DNA from: Granulosicoccus sp036478595
GTDB taxonomy: Bacteria > Pseudomonadota > Gammaproteobacteria > Granulosicoccales > Granulosicoccaceae
Direction of reading: 5' to 3'
NCBI GenBank assembly: GCA_036478595.1
Contig: JAZGEF010000039.1
Location: 111,803-175,802, forward strand
Length of the DNA: 64,000 nt
Shown here: piece by piece, positions 52,114 to 60,787 of the stretch
Layout of the letters: each line of letters starts with the position of its first letter
Position numbering within the stretch: position 1 is the stretch's first letter
Position numbers and translations under genes: made by a program
Notes under the pieces: model-generated
Databases searched by the model: none
The model's input: only the letters and a program-made list of their open reading frames with translations
Told to the model about the DNA's origin: nothing

Positions 52114-52881
52114 ATGTCTGTTACGGCTGAACCCAAAGCACAATCCCTACTAGAACGTTTGCAGCAAGCGCTACCGGCTGAAGTAATCGATGCAGCCAAT
52201 GCACAAGAGTGCGTTGATATGCTTTGCATCGATATCGCACCCGACAACTTGCTAGATACCTTGCAAGTGTTGCACGACGATCCAACTCTATCGTTTAAAC
52301 AGATGAGCGATTTATGTGGAGTTGATTACGCTACCTTTGGTGAGACAGAGTGGTCAACCGAGACGGGTGGTTCTGCAAGTTTTAGCCGCGCGGTAGATGC
52401 TAACTCAATCGGCACTCTCAGTTTTAGTAACAATACCGGTTTGCCGAATTCTGATCAGCCACGCTTCGCTGCCGTATACCATTTGCTTTCACTTGATCAC
52501 AACGTGCGCTTGCGTATTCGTTGCCACGCTGTCGATAACGATTTTCCAATAGTGCCTTCTGTCACCGCTCAATATGCCTGTGCTGACTGGTACGAGCGTG
52601 AAGCGTTTGATTTGTACGGCATTCTGTTTGATGGCCATAACGATCTGCGCCGTATCCTCACTGACTACGGTTTTGTTGGGCATCCGTTCCGCAAAGATTT
52701 CCCATTAATCGGTAACGTAGAAATGCGCTTTGATCCGATTAAAAAACGCGTGGTGTACGAGCCCGTTTCAATTGAGCCTCGGGTACTGGTGCCTCGCGTT
52801 ATTCGTGAAGATAGTCGCTACGCTAGAGATGTGCCTGCCATCGGTGGCAGTAATGCCGACGACGCAGCGGAGGCAAGCTAA
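52114..52881 (+). CDS. nuoC: NADH-quinone oxidoreductase subunit C
   Basis: NuoC, the 30-kDa subunit of the hydrophilic arm (255 residues), is separate from nuoD here. The signature is WYEREAFDLYGILFDGHNDLRRILTDYGFVGHPFRKDFPL. A Ser/Gly-rich insertion interrupts the N-terminal half (STETGGSASFSRAVDANS). Its stop overlaps the nuoD start by 1 bp. Confidence 0.97.
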   Translation: MSVTAEPKAQSLLERLQQALPAEVIDAANAQECVDMLCIDIAPDNLLDTLQVLHDDPTLSFKQMSDLCGVDYATFGETEWSTETGGSASFSRAVDANSIGTLSFSNNTGLPNSDQPRFAAVYHLLSLDHNVRLRIRCHAVDNDFPIVPSVTAQYACADWYEREAFDLYGILFDGHNDLRRILTDYGFVGHPFRKDFPLIGNVEMRFDPIKKRVVYEPVSIEPRVLVPRVIREDSRYARDVPAIGGSNADDAAEAS

Positions 52882-54134
52882 TGCCTGAGATTCGCAATTA
52901 CACACTTAATTTTGGTCCGCAGCATCCTGCTGCACACGGTGTATTACGCCTAGTGTTAGAGATGGACGGCGAAGTTATTGAGCGCGCTGATCCGCATATT
53001 GGTTTGTTGCATCGTGGTACCGAAAAATTAGCCGAAAGTAAGCCATATAACCAAACTATCGGTTATATGGATCGCCTAGATTATGTATCCATGATGTGCA
53101 ACGAGCACGGCTACGTTTTGGCAATCGAAAAACTACTGGGTTGCGAAGTACCGTTACGCGCTCAGTATATTCGCACGATGTTTGATGAAGTCACTCGTAT
53201 CCTAAACCACTTAATGTGGTTAGGTGCTCACGGGCTTGATGTTGGTGCGATGTCGATGTTTCTGTATTGCTTTCGTGAAAGAGAAGATCTCATGGATTGC
53301 TACGAAGCAGTGTCAGGTGCACGGATGCACGCAAGCTATTACCGCCCAGGCGGAGTAGCGCGCGACTTACCGGATATCATGCCGCAGTACACTGAGTCGC
53401 GCTGGCGCAGTAAGAGCAATGCCAAGAAAATGAATAGTAATCGCCAAGGTTCCCTTTTGGATTTCCTTGATGACTTCACGGTTCGTTTTCCAAAGCTAGT
53501 CGATGAGTACGAAACACTGCTAACTGACAATCGTATTTGGAAGCAGCGAACCGTTGGTATCGGCGTAGTTACACCAGAGCGTGCACTTCAATTAGGCTTT
53601 ACTGGCCCGATGCTGCGTGGCTCAGGTATTGAGTGGGATTTGCGTAAAAAACAGCCGTACGAAGTATACGACAAGATCGATTTTGATATCCCGCTTGGTA
53701 CCAATGGCGACAGCTACGATCGCTACCTGGTGCGCGTAGAAGAAATGCGCCAGTCCAATAATATTATCAGGCAGTGTAGTGAATGGTTACGTAATAACCC
53801 AGGCCCGATCATCACCGAAGATCACAAAATTTCAGCACCTCGTCGCGCCGATATGAAAGGCGATATGGAAGCACTTATCCACCACTTTAAATTGTTCACC
53901 GAAGGCTTTTGTTTGCCAGTAGGTGATGCCTATGCAGCGGTTGAACATCCAAAGGGTGAGTTCGGTTGTTACATCGTGTCAGATGGTGCTAATAAACCTT
54001 ACCGGTTAAAAGTACGTGCGCCAGGGTTTCCGCACCTAGCAGCACTCGATGAAATGGCACGTGGCCATATGTTGTCCGATGTCGTTGCGATAATTGGTAC
54101 ACAAGACATCGTGTTTGGAGAGATTGACCGATGA
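52881..54134 (+). CDS. nuoD: NADH-quinone oxidoreductase subunit D
   Basis: NuoD, the 49-kDa subunit (417 residues), forms the quinone cavity with NuoB. Signatures: YTLNFGPQHPAAHGVLRL with the quinone-binding His and Tyr (Y later in the sequence), LHRGTEKLAESKPY, YMDRLDYVSMMCNEH and the terminal DIVFGEIDR. It overlaps nuoE by 4 bp (ATGA). Confidence 0.98.
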   Translation: MPEIRNYTLNFGPQHPAAHGVLRLVLEMDGEVIERADPHIGLLHRGTEKLAESKPYNQTIGYMDRLDYVSMMCNEHGYVLAIEKLLGCEVPLRAQYIRTMFDEVTRILNHLMWLGAHGLDVGAMSMFLYCFREREDLMDCYEAVSGARMHASYYRPGGVARDLPDIMPQYTESRWRSKSNAKKMNSNRQGSLLDFLDDFTVRFPKLVDEYETLLTDNRIWKQRTVGIGVVTPERALQLGFTGPMLRGSGIEWDLRKKQPYEVYDKIDFDIPLGTNGDSYDRYLVRVEEMRQSNNIIRQCSEWLRNNPGPIITEDHKISAPRRADMKGDMEALIHHFKLFTEGFCLPVGDAYAAVEHPKGEFGCYIVSDGANKPYRLKVRAPGFPHLAALDEMARGHMLSDVVAIIGTQDIVFGEIDR

Positions 54135-54652
54135 CTTCGACTCCATCAGATATCACCTTGCCAGATCCGGCAAAGGTGCTTAACGCGCACACTCTCGAAG
54201 AAATTGCCGATTGGGTGAGTCGTTATCCTGAGGATCAAAAACAAAGTGCTGTGTTGGGTTCGCTAAGTGCGGCTCAACATCAAAACAAAGGCTTTTTAAC
54301 TACAGAGTTGATGGACGCAGTAGCCGTGATGCTCGATATGGCGCCGATTGCTGTGTACGAGGTTGCAAGTTTTTACTCGATGTACGAAACCAAACCTTGT
54401 GGACGTAACAATGTCGCGATATGCACCAATATCAGTTGCATGTTGATGGGGTCTGACAGCATCGTGCAACACGTAGAAAACAAACTCGGTATAAAACTGG
54501 GTGAGAGTACAGAAGATGGACGCATCTTTTTGAAGGTTGAAGAGGAATGCTTAGCCGCATGCTCAGGCGGCCCGATGATGCAGGTTAATCATGTTTATCA
54601 CACGAATCTTACTACCGACTCGGTAGATGAGATCCTCGACGCGCTGGAATAA
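54131..54652 (+). CDS. nuoE: NADH-quinone oxidoreductase subunit E
   Basis: NuoE (173 residues) is the 24-kDa thioredoxin-like subunit holding a [2Fe-2S] cluster (N1a). The four ligand cysteines are in AICTNISCMLMG and EEECLAACSGGPMMQVN. It is followed 11 bp later by nuoF, its partner in the NADH-binding module. Confidence 0.97.
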   Translation: MTSTPSDITLPDPAKVLNAHTLEEIADWVSRYPEDQKQSAVLGSLSAAQHQNKGFLTTELMDAVAVMLDMAPIAVYEVASFYSMYETKPCGRNNVAICTNISCMLMGSDSIVQHVENKLGIKLGESTEDGRIFLKVEEECLAACSGGPMMQVNHVYHTNLTTDSVDEILDALE

Positions 54653-54663
54653 ATAGAACCGCT

Positions 54664-55965
54664 ATGAGCGAGTTACTACAAAATCAGGTGTGCTACACCA
54701 CATTGCAGTTTGATCAACCCTGGACTTACGAGAATTATCTCAAGGTCGGCGGTTACCAAGCATGGCAAAAAATCATTGACGAAAAGATGACCCCGGATGA
54801 AGTAGTGGATGTTGTTAAGGCATCAGGTTTACGTGGTCGTGGTGGTGCAGGCTTTCCCACGGGGCTCAAGTGGAGCTTTATGCCTAAAGAGTCTCCGCAA
54901 AGCTACTTCGTTGTTAACTCTGATGAATCAGAGCCAGGCACGTGTAAGGATCGCGATCTTATTCGATTTAACCCTCACGCATTGGTTGAGGGCATGTTGA
55001 TTGGTTGCTACGCAATACGCGCATCAGTGGGTTACAACTACATGCGTGGCGAATTTATGGATGAACCTTACCAGCGCTTTATGGAAGCGCTCCAGATGGG
55101 TTACGACAAAGGTTTTATTGGTAAGAACATTAAAGGCAGTGGTGTTGATATTGACGTGATCGGCACACTTGGCGCGGGTGCCTATATCTGCGGTGAAGAA
55201 ACCGCATTGCTTGAATCATTAGAGGGTAAAAAAGGCCAGCCGCGTTTTAAACCACCGTTCCCGGCTAACTATGGTTTATATGGTAAGCCTACGACGATCA
55301 ATAACACTGAGTCTGTTGCATCAGTGCCGTCAATCATCCGTAACGGTGGGCAGTGGTTTGCCGATATGGGTATCGACAAAGCTGGCGGGCAAAAATGTTT
55401 TTCAGTATCGGGCCATGTTGCAAAGCCGGGCAACTTTGAAATTAATCTCGGTACACCCTTTAGTGCATTGCTTGAACTTTCAGGCGGCATGAAAGATGGC
55501 ATCCCACTCAAAGCGGTTATACCGGGTGGTTCGTCAGTACCTGTCGTTCCAGGTGAGATGATGATGAATACCAATATGGATTACGACTCCATTGGTGGTG
55601 TTGGATCAATGTTGGGTTCTGGTGCGGTCATCGTAATGAACGAAACAACCGATATGGTTAAAGCGCTGCGCCGTCTATCACGTTTCTACTTTTCGGAATC
55701 GTGCGGGCAATGCACGCCATGTCGTGAAGGCACTGGTTGGCTCTACCGAATGTTAACGCGCATTGTGGAAGGGCAGGGCTTGCCAGAAGATATCGACAAA
55801 CTAGAAGACGTAGCAGGCAAGATCGCCGGCCGTACCATTTGTGCGCTAGGGGATGCAGCGGCTATGCCGGTGCAGAGTTTTGTTAAACACTACCGTCCTG
55901 AATTCGAATACTACATTGAGCACAAGCGCAGCCTGGTGGGCGAGCGCTTGGGTGAAGTAGCTTAA
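54664..55965 (+). CDS. nuoF: NADH-quinone oxidoreductase subunit F
   Basis: NuoF (433 residues) oxidises NADH with FMN and passes electrons to cluster N3. The NADH-binding GLRGRGGAGFPTGLKWSF (about residues 57-74), FMN site around VVNSDESEPGTCKDR and YICGEETALLESLEG, and the [4Fe-4S] motif ESCGQCTPCREGTGW are intact. Confidence 0.98.
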   Translation: MSELLQNQVCYTTLQFDQPWTYENYLKVGGYQAWQKIIDEKMTPDEVVDVVKASGLRGRGGAGFPTGLKWSFMPKESPQSYFVVNSDESEPGTCKDRDLIRFNPHALVEGMLIGCYAIRASVGYNYMRGEFMDEPYQRFMEALQMGYDKGFIGKNIKGSGVDIDVIGTLGAGAYICGEETALLESLEGKKGQPRFKPPFPANYGLYGKPTTINNTESVASVPSIIRNGGQWFADMGIDKAGGQKCFSVSGHVAKPGNFEINLGTPFSALLELSGGMKDGIPLKAVIPGGSSVPVVPGEMMMNTNMDYDSIGGVGSMLGSGAVIVMNETTDMVKALRRLSRFYFSESCGQCTPCREGTGWLYRMLTRIVEGQGLPEDIDKLEDVAGKIAGRTICALGDAAAMPVQSFVKHYRPEFEYYIEHKRSLVGERLGEVA

Positions 55966-55975
55966 GCGATAGCAT

Positions 55976-58345
55976 ATGAGCGACGACATAAAAATAACGG
56001 TTGATGGCCAGGAGTTATCTGCACGTAAAGGGCAGATGCTGATTGAGGTAACTGACGCTGCGGGTATTGATGTGCCACGGTTTTGTTATCACAAGAAACT
56101 CTCGGTGGCGGCTAACTGCCGCATGTGCTTAGTGGAGGTTGAAAAAGCACCAAAGCCATTGCCTGCATGTGCTACGCCGTGCATGCCTGACATGATTGTT
56201 AAAACCAAGTCAAAGCTTGCGCGCGAAGCTCAGCAAGGCACAATGGAATTCTTGTTAATTAACCATCCGCTTGATTGCCCAATATGCGATCAAGGCGGTG
56301 AGTGCGAATTACAAGACGTTGCCATGGCTTATGGCGGAAGCGCCTCGCAATACACCGAAGGCAAACGCGTTGTGATGGACAAATACATTGGTCCCTTGAT
56401 CGCAACTGAAATGACGCGCTGCATTCACTGCACGCGTTGTGTACGTTTTGGTGAAGAGATCGCAGGTATTCGCGAGCTGGGTGCAACAGGCAGAGGCGAG
56501 AACGTACGGATCGGTACCTATATTGAAAAATCTGTTGTCTCTGAAGTATCCGGTAACGTCATTGATATTTGCCCTGTGGGTGCGCTCACTGCACGTCCAT
56601 CCCGTTTTACCGCACGGGCATGGGAGCTTCGACAGCAGCCGTCAATATCGGCTCATGATTCTGTCGGAGCTAATACCTTCGTACATCTAGATGGCAACAC
56701 CATTAATCGCGTGGTACCACGTGACAACGAAGCCATTAACGAAGTATGGATAGCTGATCGAGATCGCTTTAGCTATGCCGGTCTTAAAAGTGAAGAACGA
56801 GTAACGGTCCCAATGGTTCGACTTAATGGTCAGTTGCAAGCTACGGATTGGTCAACGGCACTCGATGCGGCTGCGGATGCTCTAAAAGACGGTGGACAAG
56901 AGCTCGGAGTGTTGGCATCAGCTAGTGCTACCCTTGAAGAGCTATACCTTGCGCAAAAGTTGGGTCGAGCACTCGGCACTAATAATATTGACCATCGCTT
57001 AGGGCAGAGCGATTGTTCAGCACAAGGTGATGCGCCAGTGATGCCATGGTTAGGGATGCAGCTGGCTGATCTTGAATCGCTTGGTGCGGCATTGCTCATC
57101 GGATCCAATATTCGCAAAGACCAACCGTTGGCGGCTCTTCGTTTGCGTAAGTCTGCAATGGCTGGCGGTCGAATTAGTTTTCTTAATCCTCGTGCATTCC
57201 CATTGCATTTTGATGCTGCAATGTCAATTGCTACTCGTGCTGATCGTATGGTTGACGAACTTTTGTCGATTGCGGTCGCGGCAGGTGCTGATGTATCGGC
57301 GCTCAGTGATGCTGGTTCGCCGGATGTGCAAGCACAACACAAATCAATTGCCGAAGATCTAATCAAGGCGGAACGTGGTGCGGTGATGCTAGGTAACATT
57401 TCAGTTCAACATCCATCGTATTCCGCTTTACATTACTTAGCTGCGGCATTGGCCAAAGCGACTAACAGTACATTATCATTGTTGCCAGAGCGTGCAAATA
57501 CGGCGGGTGCATGGTTAGCAGGTGTAGTACCGCATCGTGGCCCGGGTGGTAAGGCTGTAGTGGCGACAGCAAGCGCAACGACAGAGGCAGGGCAAAATGC
57601 TGCGGATATGCTCACAACGGGTAAGAAGCGATACTTGTTGCTAGCAGCAGAACTGGAATTTGATGCGGCCAATCCTGCACAAGCCGTGCAAGCGCTTTCA
57701 AAGGCTGCTCATGTTGTTGCTATCAGTTCATACATGAGTAGCAGTGTGAGTGAGCATGCCACTGTGGTGTTGCCAATGGCGCAATTTCCTGAATGTTATG
57801 GCACATTTGTTAATGCTACGGGTGCATGGCAAACCGTAAAGGGTGTAGCAACACCGCCAGGTGATGCACGGCCAGCATGGAAGATCATGCGCGTACTAGC
57901 CGAAAAATTATCACTGGATGGTTTTAACTTTGATAGCCCTGAAGTGATTACAAAGGAGGTGCAACAGCAATGCGGCCAGGTACAGCTGGATAATTTGTCT
58001 GTTACCAGTAGCAAAATTAATTACCAAGCACCTGAAAAGGCGAAACTGCTCCGCGCGGGCGAAACGCCAATCTATGCAACTGACGCCTTGGTAAGGCGTT
58101 CGCAACCGTTACAAAATTCAAGTGACGGCAAGCAAGCGTTTGCGGTTATGGCCGATACCCTGTTGCAAAAGCTAGGCATCAAAGATGGCGACACGGTAAA
58201 AGTGCAACAAGGCAATGGCGTTGTTACGCTACCTGTCAAAGCTGACAACAGCGTGCCTGATGCATGTGTTTGGGTACCGACAGGCTTGCCGCAAACTCAA
58301 AGCCTAGGTGATTTGTTTGGTCCAATTCAAGTGAGTAAAGGCTGA
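55976..58345 (+). CDS. nuoG: NADH-quinone oxidoreductase subunit G
   Basis: NuoG (789 residues) is the largest peripheral subunit. The N-terminus holds a [2Fe-2S] site (FCYHKKLSVAANCRMCLVEV...ACATPC), the His-ligated cluster region HPLDCPICDQGGECELQD and the N4-type CIHCTRCVRFGEE; a long C-terminal molybdopterin-oxidoreductase-like domain follows with no cofactor expected. It overlaps nuoH by 1 bp. Confidence 0.97.
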   Translation: MSDDIKITVDGQELSARKGQMLIEVTDAAGIDVPRFCYHKKLSVAANCRMCLVEVEKAPKPLPACATPCMPDMIVKTKSKLAREAQQGTMEFLLINHPLDCPICDQGGECELQDVAMAYGGSASQYTEGKRVVMDKYIGPLIATEMTRCIHCTRCVRFGEEIAGIRELGATGRGENVRIGTYIEKSVVSEVSGNVIDICPVGALTARPSRFTARAWELRQQPSISAHDSVGANTFVHLDGNTINRVVPRDNEAINEVWIADRDRFSYAGLKSEERVTVPMVRLNGQLQATDWSTALDAAADALKDGGQELGVLASASATLEELYLAQKLGRALGTNNIDHRLGQSDCSAQGDAPVMPWLGMQLADLESLGAALLIGSNIRKDQPLAALRLRKSAMAGGRISFLNPRAFPLHFDAAMSIATRADRMVDELLSIAVAAGADVSALSDAGSPDVQAQHKSIAEDLIKAERGAVMLGNISVQHPSYSALHYLAAALAKATNSTLSLLPERANTAGAWLAGVVPHRGPGGKAVVATASATTEAGQNAADMLTTGKKRYLLLAAELEFDAANPAQAVQALSKAAHVVAISSYMSSSVSEHATVVLPMAQFPECYGTFVNATGAWQTVKGVATPPGDARPAWKIMRVLAEKLSLDGFNFDSPEVITKEVQQQCGQVQLDNLSVTSSKINYQAPEKAKLLRAGETPIYATDALVRRSQPLQNSSDGKQAFAVMADTLLQKLGIKDGDTVKVQQGNGVVTLPVKADNSVPDACVWVPTGLPQTQSLGDLFGPIQVSKG

Positions 58346-59352
58346 TGGTTGATGCTCTGATACTCACGGTAGTAACGCTGCTTAAAATAGTGGCTGTGAT
58401 GTTGCCGCTAATTATATGTGTCGCTTACCTAACATTGGCCGAACGAAAAGTTATCGGTCGAATGCAAGTTCGTGTTGGCCCGAATCGGGTGGGCTGGAAA
58501 GGCATGGGTCAACCGTTTGCTGATATGTTCAAGCTGATGACAAAAGAAGTCATCATCCCAACTAACTCATCACGCTTTTTGTTTCTGGTCGCGCCTATTT
58601 TATCTTTGGCGCCAGCACTGGCGGCTTGGGCAGTTATCCCATTTGCAGATGGTTGGGTATTGGCTGATCTAAACGCTGGCCTTCTTTATGTATTGGCCAT
58701 GACATCGATTGGTGTTTACGGTGTGATCATCGCTGGTTGGGCATCTAATTCTAAATATGCGTTTCTTGGCGCAATGCGATCAGCAGCGCAAATCGTTGCC
58801 TACGAAATAGCCATGGGCTTTGCATTAATTGGTGTGCTGATGGTTGCAGGCAGTCTTAACTTGGGCGATATCGTTCGCGCGCAGTCAGGCGGTTTTTTTA
58901 GCTGGTTCCTAATTCCGTTGCTTCCGCTCGCCGTTGTGTACTTTATCTCAGGCGTTGCAGAGACTAACCGGGCACCGTTTGATGTAGCGGAAGGCGAATC
59001 AGAAATCGTCGCAGGTTTTCACGTCGATTATTCAGGTATGGCGTTCGCCGTCTTCTTCTTGGCTGAATACGCCAATATGATCATGATTGCGGCTCTTACC
59101 TCAATCATGTTTCTTGGCGGATGGATGTCTCCTATAGATGGATGGGGTGATGGCATACATTGGTTCTTGATAAAAACCACATTCTGCTTATTTCTCTTTT
59201 TGTGGTTCCGAGCTACTTTCCCGCGCTATCGCTACGATCAAATTATGCGCTTGGGTTGGAAGGTGTTTATACCCGTCACAATCATATGGATTGCGGTTAT
59301 CGGTGTGGCCATTTACTACGGCATTGGTCCGTGGTTTCAGGTGAGAGGCTAA
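58345..59352 (+). CDS. nuoH: NADH-quinone oxidoreductase subunit H
   Basis: NuoH (335 residues) is the membrane subunit that forms the quinone entry channel. It has about eight helices; conserved loops include AERKVIGRMQVRVGPNRVGWKG, the acidic FISGVAETNRAPFDVAEGESEIVAGF and FFLAEYANM. Its Glu-rich loop connects the quinone site to proton pumping. Confidence 0.97.
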   Translation: MVDALILTVVTLLKIVAVMLPLIICVAYLTLAERKVIGRMQVRVGPNRVGWKGMGQPFADMFKLMTKEVIIPTNSSRFLFLVAPILSLAPALAAWAVIPFADGWVLADLNAGLLYVLAMTSIGVYGVIIAGWASNSKYAFLGAMRSAAQIVAYEIAMGFALIGVLMVAGSLNLGDIVRAQSGGFFSWFLIPLLPLAVVYFISGVAETNRAPFDVAEGESEIVAGFHVDYSGMAFAVFFLAEYANMIMIAALTSIMFLGGWMSPIDGWGDGIHWFLIKTTFCLFLFLWFRATFPRYRYDQIMRLGWKVFIPVTIIWIAVIGVAIYYGIGPWFQVRG

Positions 59353-59356
59353 AATC

Positions 59357-59848
59357 ATGACCGGGCAAATATCAAAATACGTTAAAAGCTTTACCCTGTG
59401 GGAATTGCTTAAGGGCATGAGATTAACGGGCAAGTACTTTATTTATGGCGGCGTTACTATTCAGTACCCCGAAGAAAAGACACCGCAGTCTCATCGTTTT
59501 CGTGGCCTGCATGCTTTGCGTCGCTACCCCAATGGGGAAGAGCGTTGTATTGCTTGCAAACTTTGCGAAGCAGTTTGCCCTGCGTTGGCTATTACTATTG
59601 AATCTGAGCAACGCGATGATGGTACCCGTCGTACCACTCGCTACGACATCGATTTATTTAAATGTATTTTTTGCGGATTCTGCGAAGAGGCTTGCCCGGT
59701 TGATTCGATTGTCGAGACTCGTATTTTTGAATATCACTTCGAAAATCGCGGTGAACAGATTATGACTAAAGACAAATTGCTGGCAATTGGCGATAAGAAC
59801 GAAGCGCAGATTGCTGCGGATCGTGCAGCTGACGCGGCATTTCGATAG
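59357..59848 (+). CDS. nuoI: NADH-quinone oxidoreductase subunit I
   Basis: NuoI (163 residues) carries clusters N6a and N6b. The two ferredoxin motifs are CIACKLCEAVCPALAI and CIFCGFCEEACPVDSI. Start ATG follows nuoH by 4 bp. Confidence 0.98.
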   Translation: MTGQISKYVKSFTLWELLKGMRLTGKYFIYGGVTIQYPEEKTPQSHRFRGLHALRRYPNGEERCIACKLCEAVCPALAITIESEQRDDGTRRTTRYDIDLFKCIFCGFCEEACPVDSIVETRIFEYHFENRGEQIMTKDKLLAIGDKNEAQIAADRAADAAFR

Positions 59849-59857
59849 GCGATATAC

Positions 59858-60475
59858 GTGAACTTTGAATCTTTTATATTTTATGTGTTTGCAGCGATAA
59901 CCGTGTTTGCTGCATCGCGTGTTGTGTCGGTTCGCAACCCGGTATTTGCTGCCATGTTCTTGGTGCTAACTTTTTTCAGTTGCGCAGGAATTTGGTTGCT
60001 ACTCGAAGCTGAGTTCTTAGCGATTACACTCGTACTGGTGTACGTCGGTGCGGTGATGGTGTTGTTTCTCTTTGTTGTGATGATGTTGGACGTTAATGTT
60101 GAACCATTACGTGAAGGCTTCGTTAAATATTTACCAATAGGGTTGTTGGTGGGTGCGATTATGTTTATTGAAATGGTGCTGTTGATTACGCGCTCTTTTA
60201 AATCGGATACGTTTCCGGCGCCAGCATCTGCGGCGGCGGCTGACTACAGCAATACTGAAGCATTGGGCAAGTTGTTGTATAGCGAATATCTGTTCCAATT
60301 TGAAATTGCCGCCATAATTTTGCTTGTCGCTATCGTTGCAGCAATAGCGCTGACGATGCGCCGTCGCCCAGACACCAAGTACCAAAAGCCGGCTGATCAA
60401 ATTAGCGTTACCAAAGCCGATCGTTTACGCGTGGTCAAAATGGCCTCCGAAACTACTGAACAGCGGAATAGATAA
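59858..60475 (+). CDS. nuoJ: NADH-quinone oxidoreductase subunit J
   Basis: NuoJ (205 residues) is a small membrane-arm subunit with about five helices and the conserved EFLAITLVLVYVGAVMVLFLFVVMML. GTG start. A C-terminal hydrophilic extension (about 40 residues) is polar and family-specific. It precedes nuoK by 3 bp. Confidence 0.96.
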   Translation: MNFESFIFYVFAAITVFAASRVVSVRNPVFAAMFLVLTFFSCAGIWLLLEAEFLAITLVLVYVGAVMVLFLFVVMMLDVNVEPLREGFVKYLPIGLLVGAIMFIEMVLLITRSFKSDTFPAPASAAAADYSNTEALGKLLYSEYLFQFEIAAIILLVAIVAAIALTMRRRPDTKYQKPADQISVTKADRLRVVKMASETTEQRNR

Positions 60476-60478
60476 GGC

Positions 60479-60784
60479 ATGCTTTCACTGTCACATTACC
60501 TGACGCTCGGCGCCATACTGTTTAGTTTAAGTGTGGTCGGTATTTTTCTTAATCGCAAAAATGTGATTATATTGCTGATGTGCATCGAACTGATGTTGCT
60601 ATCAGTCAATATGAACTTCGTTGCTTTCTCGCACTTTTTAGGCAACGACGCTGGTCAGATATTCGTGTTTTTTATACTGACAGTTGCCGCGGCTGAAGCC
60701 GCTATTGGCTTAGCCATATTAGTGGTGCTGTTCCGCAACCGGCAAACGATCAACGTTGCCGATCTCGATCAGCTGAAGGGGTAG
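60479..60784 (+). CDS. nuoK: NADH-quinone oxidoreductase subunit K
   Basis: NuoK (101 residues) has three transmembrane helices with the conserved Glu in LMCIELMLLSVNMNFVAFS and another in AAAEAAIGLAI, both needed for proton transport in the E channel. nuoL follows in 3 bp. Confidence 0.97.
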   Translation: MLSLSHYLTLGAILFSLSVVGIFLNRKNVIILLMCIELMLLSVNMNFVAFSHFLGNDAGQIFVFFILTVAAAEAAIGLAILVVLFRNRQTINVADLDQLKG

Positions 60785-60787
60785 GCC